Assembly: GCA_905233345.1 (NCBI GenBank)
Contig: CAJODQ010000001.1
Location: 17,160 to 81,159 of the forward strand
Direction of reading: 5' to 3'
Origin: an uncultured Bacteroidales bacterium
GTDB lineage: Bacteria > Bacteroidota > Bacteroidia > Bacteroidales > UBA932
DNA: 64,000 nucleotides
Each line of letters opens with the position of its first letter. The first letter of the stretch is position 1. A program made the position numbers and the translations under genes. Below are positions 1 through 7,141 of the stretch, one piece after another. The notes below the pieces were generated by a model that was not told the DNA's origin, did no database searches, and saw only the letters and a program-made list of their open reading frames with translations.

Positions 1-476
1 CAGGGGGTCAGATCGGCAGGAAGGCACGGCGCGCCATCTACAAAGAAATACTCCGGTGCGACCGGTCGGATCAAAAGCATGTCGTCATCAAAGAAAACGA
101 AATGCTCCGACAAACCCGGAATCCGGTGAAAATTCAACTCGATGGGCCGGGCATTGAACGTAGGCAGATACTGCGCCGGAATATAATCTTCATGGTTGAC
201 CAGGACCAGTTTCGGATGCTTTTCGTTGAGCCAGGCTGGTTTCTGGCCGCAGGTAACGAAATAGACCTTGTTAACCCAGGGCGCGAATTTCTCTACCGCA
301 CGGAACCAGTAGGGCAGGATGCCCATGTCACGATAACGGCAGTCGCCGTTGGCGTCCTCTTCTTCTTCCCCGGACGGCTCGATGCCCATGAACTGGTTCC
401 AGGCAACGCGCTTGCCGGCTCGCCACTTCGGATCGGTATCATCTACCCAGGGAAGCACAAAATCAATGGTTTCCAT
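1..476 (-). CDS. Stealth-family sugar phosphotransferase (C-terminus cut by window edge)
   Basis: About 158 N-terminal residues are visible. The protein opens with METIDFVLPWVDDTDPKW, which matches the Stealth CR1 region (ID-V--WVD--D). It continues with the CR2 signature: YRDMG, then APWVNKVYFVT, PAWLN, LPTFNARPIE, RIPGLSEHF and FDDDM. Known Stealth proteins transfer hexose-1-phosphate or similar groups during capsule or exopolysaccharide assembly in the cytoplasm. The ATG lies 1 nt after the TGA of the flippase gene, so the two are probably co-translated. There is no signal peptide. The family call is firm; the donor sugar cannot be read from the sequence, and the CR3/CR4 regions fall outside the window. 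Confidence 0.85.
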   Translation of the reverse strand, partial: METIDFVLPWVDDTDPKWRAGKRVAWNQFMGIEPSGEEEEDANGDCRYRDMGILPYWFRAVEKFAPWVNKVYFVTCGQKPAWLNEKHPKLVLVNHEDYIPAQYLPTFNARPIELNFHRIPGLSEHFVFFDDDMLLIRPVAPEYFFVDGAPCLPADLTP

Positions 477-477
477 A

Positions 478-1932
478 TCAGTCTTCTTCAACGTTGATCG
501 TTCTTTTCCGAAGCAATCCCATCGCTTCATTGAAAGCATATAAGTGCATCAGCTTCGTGACGAGATAGTAGGTCGCCGTGCAGACGACCAGGGAAACGCC
601 CAGGGAAATCCAGTTGTTGGCAATGAAATACGAAGCCAGCAGGGATTCGGCCAGCAGGATCAGGGAGATGAACAAGTACGGAAAAACGGTTTTCAACTGA
701 TCCCACAGTCTGTAGTTCAGAATCTTCCTCGTGTAATAGGCACTGCAGTACATGTCGATCCAGCTGTTGACGATCAGGGCGCAGCAAAAGGCCTTCAACC
801 CAAAGAACATGGAAACGAACATGATGGGAAACATGATGGCTTTCTTGATGATTTCCATGCGCAGGGCCAGGTCGGAACGACCCTTGACATAAAGAAGGAT
901 CAGGTTGTTGCGAATCATGCCGGTCGGCAGTTTACTGATACACAGCAGCTGCATCAAAGGAACGCAGGGCAGCCACTTGTCGGTCAGCAGCAGCGACACC
1001 AGCGGACGCGAGCACCCGCACAACACCAGCAGGACGGGAAATGCCAGGAAATAGAAGATCTGGAGAAACTTGTCAAATACTTCAATCAGACGCCGGTCGT
1101 CGTCCTGTACCTTGCTCAACACCGGGTAGGCCACCCGGTTGAACGTGCTGACCAACGTTTCGCTAGCCACCGTCGGGAACTGATTGCCCCGGGTGAACAT
1201 GCCGACATCGCTGGCGGAGAAGCGCTTGCCGATGACCATCGGATAGATGTTGCTGTAGATGGTATTGATCAGGGAAGCGGCCATCAACTTGTAGCTGTAG
1301 GAGAAAAGCCGCTTGAAGGATTCTTTCGAGAAGATAAGCTGCGGCATCCAACGCACAAAGGCCAACGTAAGGATCGTAACAGCCGAGGCGGAGGCGACGG
1401 ACTGGGCCACCAGTGCCCAGGGGCCAAGCCCTTTCAGGGCGCAGATCACGCCGGCCGCACCGGACACCAGCGCCGAGATGAAAGAGATGGCGAATTTGGT
1501 CCGGAAGTCGACCTGCTTGGTGAGCAGCGTGCCCTGCACCGAGGCGACGGAACTGATGATCAGGATCAGCGAGATGACCCGCATGAGCGGCTTCAGGAGC
1601 GGCTGCTCGTAATACGTGGCCACCAGCGGCGCGGAAAAGAACAGCAGGAAATAGAAGATGACGCTGAGCGTCATATTCGTGATATACACCGTCGAGTAGT
1701 CTTTGTCGCTGGCATCTTTCTCCCGGATCAGGGCATTCGTCAGTCCCCCATCGACAAAGATCTGGGAGAACGCGATGAAGATGGTGAGCATCCCCACCAG
1801 GCCGTAGTCCGTCGGGCTCAGCAGGCGCGCCAGGATGATGCCGATGACAAAGTTCACCCCGCGCGTCAGGATCTGCTCGACGAAGCTCCAGGAGACGCCC
1901 TTGACCGTTTTCTGCTTGAGGGAATCTGTCAT
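478..1932 (-). CDS. Oligosaccharide flippase, WzxC-like (MVF/polysaccharide transporter superfamily)
   Basis: A 484-aa integral membrane protein with about 12-14 hydrophobic segments spread along its length. The N-terminus (KQKTVKGVSWSFVEQ, then ARLLSPTDYGLVGM) is typical of the WzxC/RfbX branch that moves undecaprenyl-linked repeat units across the inner membrane. Its ATG overlaps the TGA of the upstream outer-membrane protein gene (ATGA), and the Stealth gene follows after 1 nt, so the three form one transcription unit. Length is normal for the family. The exported repeat unit is unknown; neighbours point to a capsule or exopolysaccharide containing phosphodiester-linked sugars. Confidence 0.88.
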   Translation of the reverse strand: MTDSLKQKTVKGVSWSFVEQILTRGVNFVIGIILARLLSPTDYGLVGMLTIFIAFSQIFVDGGLTNALIREKDASDKDYSTVYITNMTLSVIFYFLLFFSAPLVATYYEQPLLKPLMRVISLILIISSVASVQGTLLTKQVDFRTKFAISFISALVSGAAGVICALKGLGPWALVAQSVASASAVTILTLAFVRWMPQLIFSKESFKRLFSYSYKLMAASLINTIYSNIYPMVIGKRFSASDVGMFTRGNQFPTVASETLVSTFNRVAYPVLSKVQDDDRRLIEVFDKFLQIFYFLAFPVLLVLCGCSRPLVSLLLTDKWLPCVPLMQLLCISKLPTGMIRNNLILLYVKGRSDLALRMEIIKKAIMFPIMFVSMFFGLKAFCCALIVNSWIDMYCSAYYTRKILNYRLWDQLKTVFPYLFISLILLAESLLASYFIANNWISLGVSLVVCTATYYLVTKLMHLYAFNEAMGLLRKRTINVEED

Positions 1933-2639
1933 CGTTTGATTCGGTAAATCACCCCGAAGTTGACTCCGACGTCCATGTCCAGCACAAAACTGTGCCGGCC
2001 CTGGCCGTCATAGGGATCGTCGTAAAAGCAAAGGCCGATGTCCGCGAACAGGCCCAGGCCAGAAGGGAAATTATACTCCAGGATCGTTCCGAAATGGAAG
2101 GCGCCGACCCAGTTGGGATCGTGCACGTTATAGGTGGGACTCCAGGGATTGTCGAAATTGAACGTATACGCGCCACCCACGCCCAAATACACTTTGGGGT
2201 TGAATGGATTGAAGTTCTCCTCCAGGGAAAGGAAGGCCAGCGCATAATCGGCGAAGAGGCTGACGCTCTGGAAAGTATAGGGATGCAATTCTTCCTTGTA
2301 CGTGACACAGGACGATGTCTTTTTGCCAAAGGCAGCCGACAGGCGCAGCTCATGCCCGTTCGCAATGTTATAGCCTCCGGAGAGCGCGCCGGAAGCCCCG
2401 ACAGGCGTCCACCACTGCCCTTGCAACCGAAAAATGTGCGCATCGTCCCCATTGAAATACGATGCACCGCCCTGTATGGAAACATACCAGAGCCCCTTGT
2501 ACTCATAGGGCGTCACCTGGGCGGAAAGGGAAGGCACGCCGCAGAGCAGGAAGACGACCGGAAGGAGGATTTTGCGTAAGACTTCGTCCACGTGCCTGCA
2601 GGGCAGACACGCAACAGAACTGAATGACAAACACGCCAT
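1929..2639 (-). CDS. Small outer-membrane beta-barrel-like protein, paralogue of the next gene upstream
   Basis: Up to 236 aa with a signal peptide (hydrophobic core LLPVVFLLCGVPSLSAQ). The mature part is rich in alternating aromatic/hydrophobic residues and ends in a short amphipathic strand (NFGVIYRIKR), as in 8-10 strand barrels. The motif PYEYKGLWYVSIQGG corresponds to PYQYGGRWYISAQVG in the 2708-3376 gene, so the two are paralogues. The start is uncertain. The ATG at 2639 is only 7 nt from the promoter -7 box, giving a leaderless-like start and about 20 extra residues before the signal peptide. An in-frame GTG at 2591 would give a signal peptide more like that of the paralogue. It heads the operon with the flippase. 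Function unknown. Confidence 0.7.
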   Translation of the reverse strand: MACLSFSSVACLPCRHVDEVLRKILLPVVFLLCGVPSLSAQVTPYEYKGLWYVSIQGGASYFNGDDAHIFRLQGQWWTPVGASGALSGGYNIANGHELRLSAAFGKKTSSCVTYKEELHPYTFQSVSLFADYALAFLSLEENFNPFNPKVYLGVGGAYTFNFDNPWSPTYNVHDPNWVGAFHFGTILEYNFPSGLGLFADIGLCFYDDPYDGQGRHSFVLDMDVGVNFGVIYRIKR

Positions 2640-2646
2640 ACGGATA

Positions 2647-2678
2647 CAAAAGTACGCTTTTATACCCAGAAAAACAAG
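2647..2678 (-). promoter_or_regulatory. Bacteroidota-type promoter of the 1929-2639 operon
   Basis: On the minus strand CTTG (2675-2678) is followed by 20 nt and then TACTTTTG (2647-2654), matching TTTG-N19-21-TAnnTTTG. The -7 box ends 7 nt before the ATG at 2639. The 32-nt arrangement is nearly the same as that before the paralogue at 3376. Confidence 0.75.
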
Positions 2679-2683
2679 AAAAA

Positions 2684-2701
2684 GAGCCCCTTAAGGGGCT
2701 C
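2684..2701 (-). terminator. Rho-independent terminator of the 2708-3376 gene
   Basis: GAGCCCC-TTAA-GGGGCTC is a perfect 7-bp stem, followed on the minus strand by TTTTTCTTGTTTTT. The stem starts 6 nt past the stop codon. The T-tract overlaps the -33 box of the next promoter. Confidence 0.9.
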
Positions 2702-2707
2702 AGGTGC

Positions 2708-3376
2708 CTAATTCCGGCCTAACGGGAAATGATAGATGAGCCCGAACGAGACCTTGAAGACCATATCGAAGGGGAAGGCGTACGGTTCCAGGCCATTGTA
2801 CCAGTCCGTGAAGCCTTCAATCCCCAGGTCCGCGTAAAAGCCAAAACCGCCGGGCGTATCAACTTCCATGATGGCGCCGATACGGAAACCCGGAACCAGA
2901 TTGGGCCCTTCCACCACCTGAAAGGGATGATCCACCTCGCTGAAACGGTGGGTGTAGGCCATGCCCAGACCCAGATAGTTCTTGAAATTGAAGCGGTCGT
3001 ACTCTTCACCCAAACCGTTGTAATTGAGGCCCAGGTCGACGAAGGCGCTGCATGCCCGGTAGGTGTAGGAATAAAAACTTTTGTATGGATTGAGGGCACT
3101 CTTGTTGAAACTGTAGTTGCCGGCGAAGCGCAGATCCCAGGCATCGTTGAGATGACAGCCCAGGGCCACGCCCGCCTGCGGCGTGAACATCTCCCAGCCG
3201 TGCCCTTTTTTCCAGAAAGATTCGATGTGCTCGCAAGGGACCATCTGGGGACCTACCTGGGCCGAGATATACCAGCGGCCGCCATACTGATAGGGGGACA
3301 GGGCTTTCATCCGCTGCCTGGCCGAGAGACTCGTCACGGTCAACGATAAAACCAGCAAAAGGAGGATCTTGCGCAT
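2708..3376 (-). CDS. Small outer-membrane beta-barrel-like protein
   Basis: A 222-aa protein with a clear signal peptide (MRKILLLLVLSLTVTSLSA). The mature region has repeated short strands rich in Tyr, Phe and Gly, and a C-terminus SFGLIYHFPLG typical of small barrels. It is a paralogue of the 1929-2639 product. It is transcribed alone: its own promoter lies just upstream and a strong terminator just downstream. It sits between polysaccharide genes, so a role at the surface is plausible, but it does not resemble Wza or a recognised porin. Function unknown. Confidence 0.75.
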   Translation of the reverse strand: MRKILLLLVLSLTVTSLSARQRMKALSPYQYGGRWYISAQVGPQMVPCEHIESFWKKGHGWEMFTPQAGVALGCHLNDAWDLRFAGNYSFNKSALNPYKSFYSYTYRACSAFVDLGLNYNGLGEEYDRFNFKNYLGLGMAYTHRFSEVDHPFQVVEGPNLVPGFRIGAIMEVDTPGGFGFYADLGIEGFTDWYNGLEPYAFPFDMVFKVSFGLIYHFPLGRN

Positions 3377-3383
3377 ATCACGA

Positions 3384-3415
3384 CAAAATTACGCTTTTGA
3401 CGCTAAAAAAACAAG
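3384..3415 (-). promoter_or_regulatory. Bacteroidota-type promoter, -7 box 7 nt from the ATG
   Basis: CTTG (3412-3415) plus 20 nt plus TAATTTTG (3384-3391) on the minus strand. Only 7 nt separate the -7 box from the ATG at 3376, so the transcript would be leaderless or nearly so. The AAAAGCGTA upstream of the -7 box recurs at 2653-2661 and, on the other strand, at 3430-3438. Confidence 0.78.
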
Positions 3416-3436
3416 CATAGTTCCGCCGAAAAAGCG

Positions 3437-3444
3437 TAACTTTA
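3437..3444 (+). promoter_or_regulatory. Probable -7 box of the nucleotidyltransferase gene
   Basis: TAACTTTA (one mismatch to TAnnTTTG) lies 21 nt before the ATG at 3466 and is preceded by AAAAAGCG as in the two divergent promoters. No clear TTTG -33 box is seen. Confidence 0.45.
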
Positions 3445-3465
3445 ACACGTAAACGGCAAAACGCC

Positions 3466-4464
3466 ATGTTGAACGGAACCTGGGATACCTTTCTGAAGCT
3501 GCTCCGGGCAGGCCTGTGGGAACAGGACCTGCGCCTGTCCGCCATGCCAGACCCCGGCACCTGGGAAGCACTCCTGCAGCTGGCCCGCAGCCAAAGCGTG
3601 ATGGGCCTCATCCTGCGCGGCATGGTTCATTTACCGGATGACCAGCAGCCACCGGAAACGCTGCATCCAGAACTGTTGCGCTGGCGCAAGGCATTGGAAC
3701 ACACCTTCGAGCGCCACGCCCAAGTGCAGACGCCCCTTCTGGAAGAACTGTCCGCCGCCGGCGTGCACCCGGTGGTCCAGAAGGGCAGCGAAGCCGCCAA
3801 GTATTACTCCTTCCCCGCCCTGCGACAGGTGGGTGACATCGACGTCTTCTGCCCGGAATTCGAACTGGCGCGGAGCCTCGCCCCGGAAGCCCGAATTGCC
3901 TCGGACGGCGCCGCCGTCTTCGTGCGCGACGGTGTGACGGTGGAACTGCATCCGCACTACTACGATGTGCATCTCCCCCTGTCGCGGCTCCCGGAACCCG
4001 GAACCCCCTGTGGGGAATTGTTGCTGCTCTCCGCCCATATCTTCAAGCACGCCATCGGCGCCGGCGTGGGCTACAAGCAACTCTGCGACCTAACCCTCGC
4101 CCTCACGCGTCTGGACGGCCAGTACGACAAAGCGGAACTGCAGGCCGCTCTGCAACGCGCCGGGCTGCTGCGCTGGCACCGGCTGGTCTGCTCCCTGCTG
4201 GTGGAAGACTTGGGACTCGATCCAGCCTGCTGCCTGGACGGCTTCCGCCCGTGCAATCCGCAGACGCTGCGGCGCATCATCCGTGAAGGAGGCAGCTTCG
4301 GCAAGAATCACCGGCAGCAGGAGCGGGAGAAAACGCCCTTGCAAAGAAAAGCAGCCATCGCAGGTACTTTTCTGCGACGGCTGTCTTTTTCGCTTCGTTT
4401 CGGCGCCCGGGAGACACTGTCCACCCTCAGGGAACTGATCCGGGGAAACCTCCAGCTGAACTAA
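3466..4464 (+). CDS. Nucleotidyltransferase family protein (NTP_transf_5 / PF14907-like)
   Basis: A 332-aa cytoplasmic protein. Around residues 105-128 it has VQKGSEAAKYY and then VGDIDVF. The KG and the two aspartates (D124, D126) are the catalytic pattern of the nucleotidyltransferase fold in this family. Members often occur beside HPr-kinase-like proteins, PqqD proteins and ABC exporters in peptide-modification clusters, and sometimes in capsule loci. This one stands alone between outer-membrane protein genes and a convergent lipoprotein gene, whose stop codon overlaps its own (TAA at 4462-4464, TAG at 4461-4463 on the other strand). Substrate unknown. A kinase/PqqD/ABC set does exist in this window at 41.5-44.8 kb, which may be its functional partner. 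Confidence 0.75.
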   Translation: MLNGTWDTFLKLLRAGLWEQDLRLSAMPDPGTWEALLQLARSQSVMGLILRGMVHLPDDQQPPETLHPELLRWRKALEHTFERHAQVQTPLLEELSAAGVHPVVQKGSEAAKYYSFPALRQVGDIDVFCPEFELARSLAPEARIASDGAAVFVRDGVTVELHPHYYDVHLPLSRLPEPGTPCGELLLLSAHIFKHAIGAGVGYKQLCDLTLALTRLDGQYDKAELQAALQRAGLLRWHRLVCSLLVEDLGLDPACCLDGFRPCNPQTLRRIIREGGSFGKNHRQQEREKTPLQRKAAIAGTFLRRLSFSLRFGARETLSTLRELIRGNLQLN

Positions 4465-6362
4465 TGGAAATCTATCGTAACCGGTGTTGCATAATACGGT
4501 TGATAGGCCACGAAGCTGGGACCGAGATTCGGGCAATTCACTTTCGTAGCATTGATACTCATGGACACCTTGTCGACGTTGAAACCCGTCAGGCCGTATT
4601 CTGAACTGTCTGCCGCCGAATCACCCAGCAACGGAAGGTTGGCCAGGGTGATGGACTTGAGCAGCCAGTTGGTCTGGTTGGCAACGATCACCCGAACCAG
4701 CTCATCGCAATTCGAGATGGTGATGGAATTGGTGGCATTCACCTGATCGAGATAGATCGTTTCCAAGGCCGGGAGGCGGTTAAATTGGGCCGTTTCCATA
4801 GCCACCTGCGCATTGCCGCTGCTCCGATAGACCTTGATCACCTTCAGGTCCGGACAATCGTGGATGGTGACATTGCCGATATTGCCGCCGCCATTGTCAC
4901 CGGCAATCAGATGGACCTCCGTCAGGCCGGACACGTTGTTGATGTCCACGTTCATGGTTCTCGTTGCATTGAGCACCAACGGCTGGCTGCCCGCACTGAA
5001 GGAGCAATGGCTGATCGTCACTTCCTGCTGATTTCCCGAAAAGGCCAAGTCCAACAGGTTGTTGAGGTTCTCCACGTCAATGCTCTCCGTATTGCCCAGA
5101 CTGGACAGATGGACGGACTTTAAATGAGGGAACACCGAGAAATCCCGCGGGGAAAGGGTTTTCAACAGATAGTTGAAGTCAGTAGTAACGTCGGTGGAGA
5201 TGGTCGTCACTGTTTCCACCATGGCTTTCAGTTCATCGTCCGTCACGTGAACCGGCGGATAGCCGCTGTTCTTGCGGTACAGGCCCGGCGGATTCATCCA
5301 CGCCAGGTATTCGAACTCTGACATATACGGGGTATCCGACAGGGCGATGAGGATCTGGGCGATATCGCTCACATCGATGGCCGGCTCACCGCTCTCGTCG
5401 ATGTTCAGGGTCAGGTTGTATTTCTGGCAGGAGAGGAACGCACTCACCGTGGAGTTGGCCAGCGAGATGGAAGACGCACCCTTTTCGGTGGTCACCGTCA
5501 GCTTCAGATTGGCCGGATTGTAAGAACTGCGCGGAACCAGGAAGAAGACGAAATCGACCGTCTCACCATATCGGACCGTCTCCGAGACGCCCAGGCTGAT
5601 GGAAGTCGAACCGTCGTAGACATTGTCGGCTGAAGGTACGAAACGTCCGCCGGATACGGAGGCCTGGAACGTACCTGTCAGTTGGACATTGTCGGTCGAA
5701 CTCAGCTTGATCTGGCTGACGGATATGGACTCGCGCGAAGTGAAATTATTCTGGAAAGTGAAATGGAGCGTGGTCACCAGCGGATAATACTGCAGCACCA
5801 CAGAGCCCCGGCCATCGGAGGTATTGCCTTCCGACACGGCGGCCATGTAGAGATGGTCCATGTTGCTGCCGCTGGAGCGTCCGTTCTGGGAGCTGGGCAG
5901 GGTGAAGCTGATGGGCGCCACATTGCCCCAGAACCAGTCTTGTTCCATCTGGCTGTTATAGCCCGGGAACGTGGGCGGATACACACTGTAGAAATCGTGT
6001 ACACGGCCTTCGGTCCACTCCAGCTTGTCGGTCAGGGCCGACAGCTGCCCGACGCTCTTCTCGCCCTGGGAATGGATATTCACAACGGAATAGTCCTTAT
6101 AGGAAAGGGCATAATTGCCCCAGCGGTTGTTTGCGTCGTGGGTGTACATGAAGATACGCACCTGGTCGCCGTCCACCCAGTCGATCCTTTCCTTGCCGCC
6201 GGAGACGACACCCGAGTACTCGGTCTTGGTCTGGATGCCCTTGTAGTCGGAAGAGGCGCCGAAGGTGACCGGTTCGCCGGCACGGTCGTGCGGTACGATG
6301 CCCTCGCAGGAAGGCAGCAGGAGCAGCAGGGCCCCTATCAAAGCGATAGTCCTGATTTTCAT
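4461..6362 (-). CDS. Fimbrillin-like lipoprotein with an LRR-like C-terminal half
   Basis: A 633-aa lipoprotein. The start is set at MKIRTIALIGALLLLLPSC (lipobox Cys 19), 2 nt after the stop of the 60-aa peptide gene; an earlier in-frame ATG would overlap that gene. Residues about 35-330 look like a fimbrillin/Mfa domain (GDQVRIFMYT, then YSVYPP and repeated beta-strands). After a linker, residues about 380-620 contain repeated segments such as FPHLKSVHLSSLGN and LNNLLDLAFSGN, resembling leucine-rich or solenoid repeats. It is probably exported to the outer-membrane surface. It is last in the kinase/receiver/sugar transferase/UpxY operon. The Mfa assignment rests on pattern only. Confidence 0.72.
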   Translation of the reverse strand: MKIRTIALIGALLLLLPSCEGIVPHDRAGEPVTFGASSDYKGIQTKTEYSGVVSGGKERIDWVDGDQVRIFMYTHDANNRWGNYALSYKDYSVVNIHSQGEKSVGQLSALTDKLEWTEGRVHDFYSVYPPTFPGYNSQMEQDWFWGNVAPISFTLPSSQNGRSSGSNMDHLYMAAVSEGNTSDGRGSVVLQYYPLVTTLHFTFQNNFTSRESISVSQIKLSSTDNVQLTGTFQASVSGGRFVPSADNVYDGSTSISLGVSETVRYGETVDFVFFLVPRSSYNPANLKLTVTTEKGASSISLANSTVSAFLSCQKYNLTLNIDESGEPAIDVSDIAQILIALSDTPYMSEFEYLAWMNPPGLYRKNSGYPPVHVTDDELKAMVETVTTISTDVTTDFNYLLKTLSPRDFSVFPHLKSVHLSSLGNTESIDVENLNNLLDLAFSGNQQEVTISHCSFSAGSQPLVLNATRTMNVDINNVSGLTEVHLIAGDNGGGNIGNVTIHDCPDLKVIKVYRSSGNAQVAMETAQFNRLPALETIYLDQVNATNSITISNCDELVRVIVANQTNWLLKSITLANLPLLGDSAADSSEYGLTGFNVDKVSMSINATKVNCPNLGPSFVAYQPYYATPVTIDFH

Positions 6363-6364
6363 AT

Positions 6365-6547
6365 CTATTTCCATCCTTCGGCCCATTGCTCGGTACCGAC
6401 GGTACCGCCAATTTCCTGGCCCATGGTTTCAACCTGCTTGATATTCGTATCAATGTTGCCATTGACAGACGAACTGAGGATCTCGGCCTCGAGTTCCATC
6501 GTAAGCTTGTCGAGGATGGAAGGTGCTTGATATTGGGTTTGTTTCAT
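6365..6547 (-). CDS. 60-aa acidic peptide of unknown function
   Basis: A short ORF that starts MKQTQYQAPSILDKL, has an acidic helix (TMELEAEILSSS) and a Gly/Glu-rich tail ending EQWAEGWK. It has no signal peptide and no cysteine. Its TAG is 2 nt from the ATG of the fimbrillin-like lipoprotein and it lies 34 nt after the UpxY stop, so it is an operon member and not noise. Small Bacteroidales peptides with an N-terminal K-x-Y-x-x-P pattern are common next to surface-protein genes and have no assigned role. It could be a peptide precursor, a chaperone-like partner of the lipoprotein, or a coupling ORF. I do not recognise a named family. Confidence 0.6.
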   Translation of the reverse strand: MKQTQYQAPSILDKLTMELEAEILSSSVNGNIDTNIKQVETMGQEIGGTVGTEQWAEGWK

Positions 6548-6581
6548 GGTCTAAACCTGTTGATTAATATATTTACGCATT

Positions 6582-7136
6582 TCATGCAGGAAAAGTTTCA
6601 GAAAATCCGGTAGGACGCTCGATTTTTTCGAGCCAGGCGCGCGGCACGCTGGCCCGGGCAAAGAGGCAGCCCAGCAGTTCCACCACCACGTAGTAGATGC
6701 CGTGCAGTTCCAGCACGCGGCCTTCCACGCCACGGAGGGCGCCCTTGACGACACGCACATAGTCGCCCAGGGCCAGGGGCTGGTCCATCAGCCCCCCTTC
6801 TTCCTCCGCAAGGTCGAGAACCCGGCGGAAATCGTCGAGCTGCTTGTCGGGCACCACGAGCAGGGTATGCGTAGCCGGATCAATGAGATAGCGGACCGGC
6901 AGGCTCAGTTCGTTGGTGAGGGCGCAGGCCTCTTTCTTGGTGGCCCGCAGGAAAATCAGCCCGGGGATCAGCGGATGCTCGTAGGTGGTCCGGGAACGGG
7001 TGTGGCGGTGCTGTTCTACGGGAAGGAAGTGCTCGGTGCCGAGGCGGTCGAGGCGGTCGCGCACGCCCAGTTCCGCACCACAGCGGGTGCGGGCGGCGAA
7101 CCAGCAAGGACGGTCGGATGTAAGCACGCTTCCCAT
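6582..7136 (-). CDS. UpxY-family transcription antiterminator (NusG-like)
   Basis: A 184-aa protein. The start is placed at MGSVLTSDRPCWFAARTRCG, 5 nt after the stop of the sugar transferase. The N-terminal NGN domain has CWFAARTR and later HPLIPGLIFLRA; the C-terminal KOW-like part has GDYVRVVKGALRGVEGRV. This is the UpxY/LoaP branch of NusG specialised paralogues, which load on RNA polymerase at one operon leader and allow read-through. UpxY proteins normally sit first in the capsule operon they control. Here the gene is fourth, with only a peptide and a lipoprotein gene downstream, so its target may be elsewhere. Confidence 0.85.
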   Translation of the reverse strand: MGSVLTSDRPCWFAARTRCGAELGVRDRLDRLGTEHFLPVEQHRHTRSRTTYEHPLIPGLIFLRATKKEACALTNELSLPVRYLIDPATHTLLVVPDKQLDDFRRVLDLAEEEGGLMDQPLALGDYVRVVKGALRGVEGRVLELHGIYYVVVELLGCLFARASVPRAWLEKIERPTGFSETFPA

Positions 7137-7141
7137 GTATT

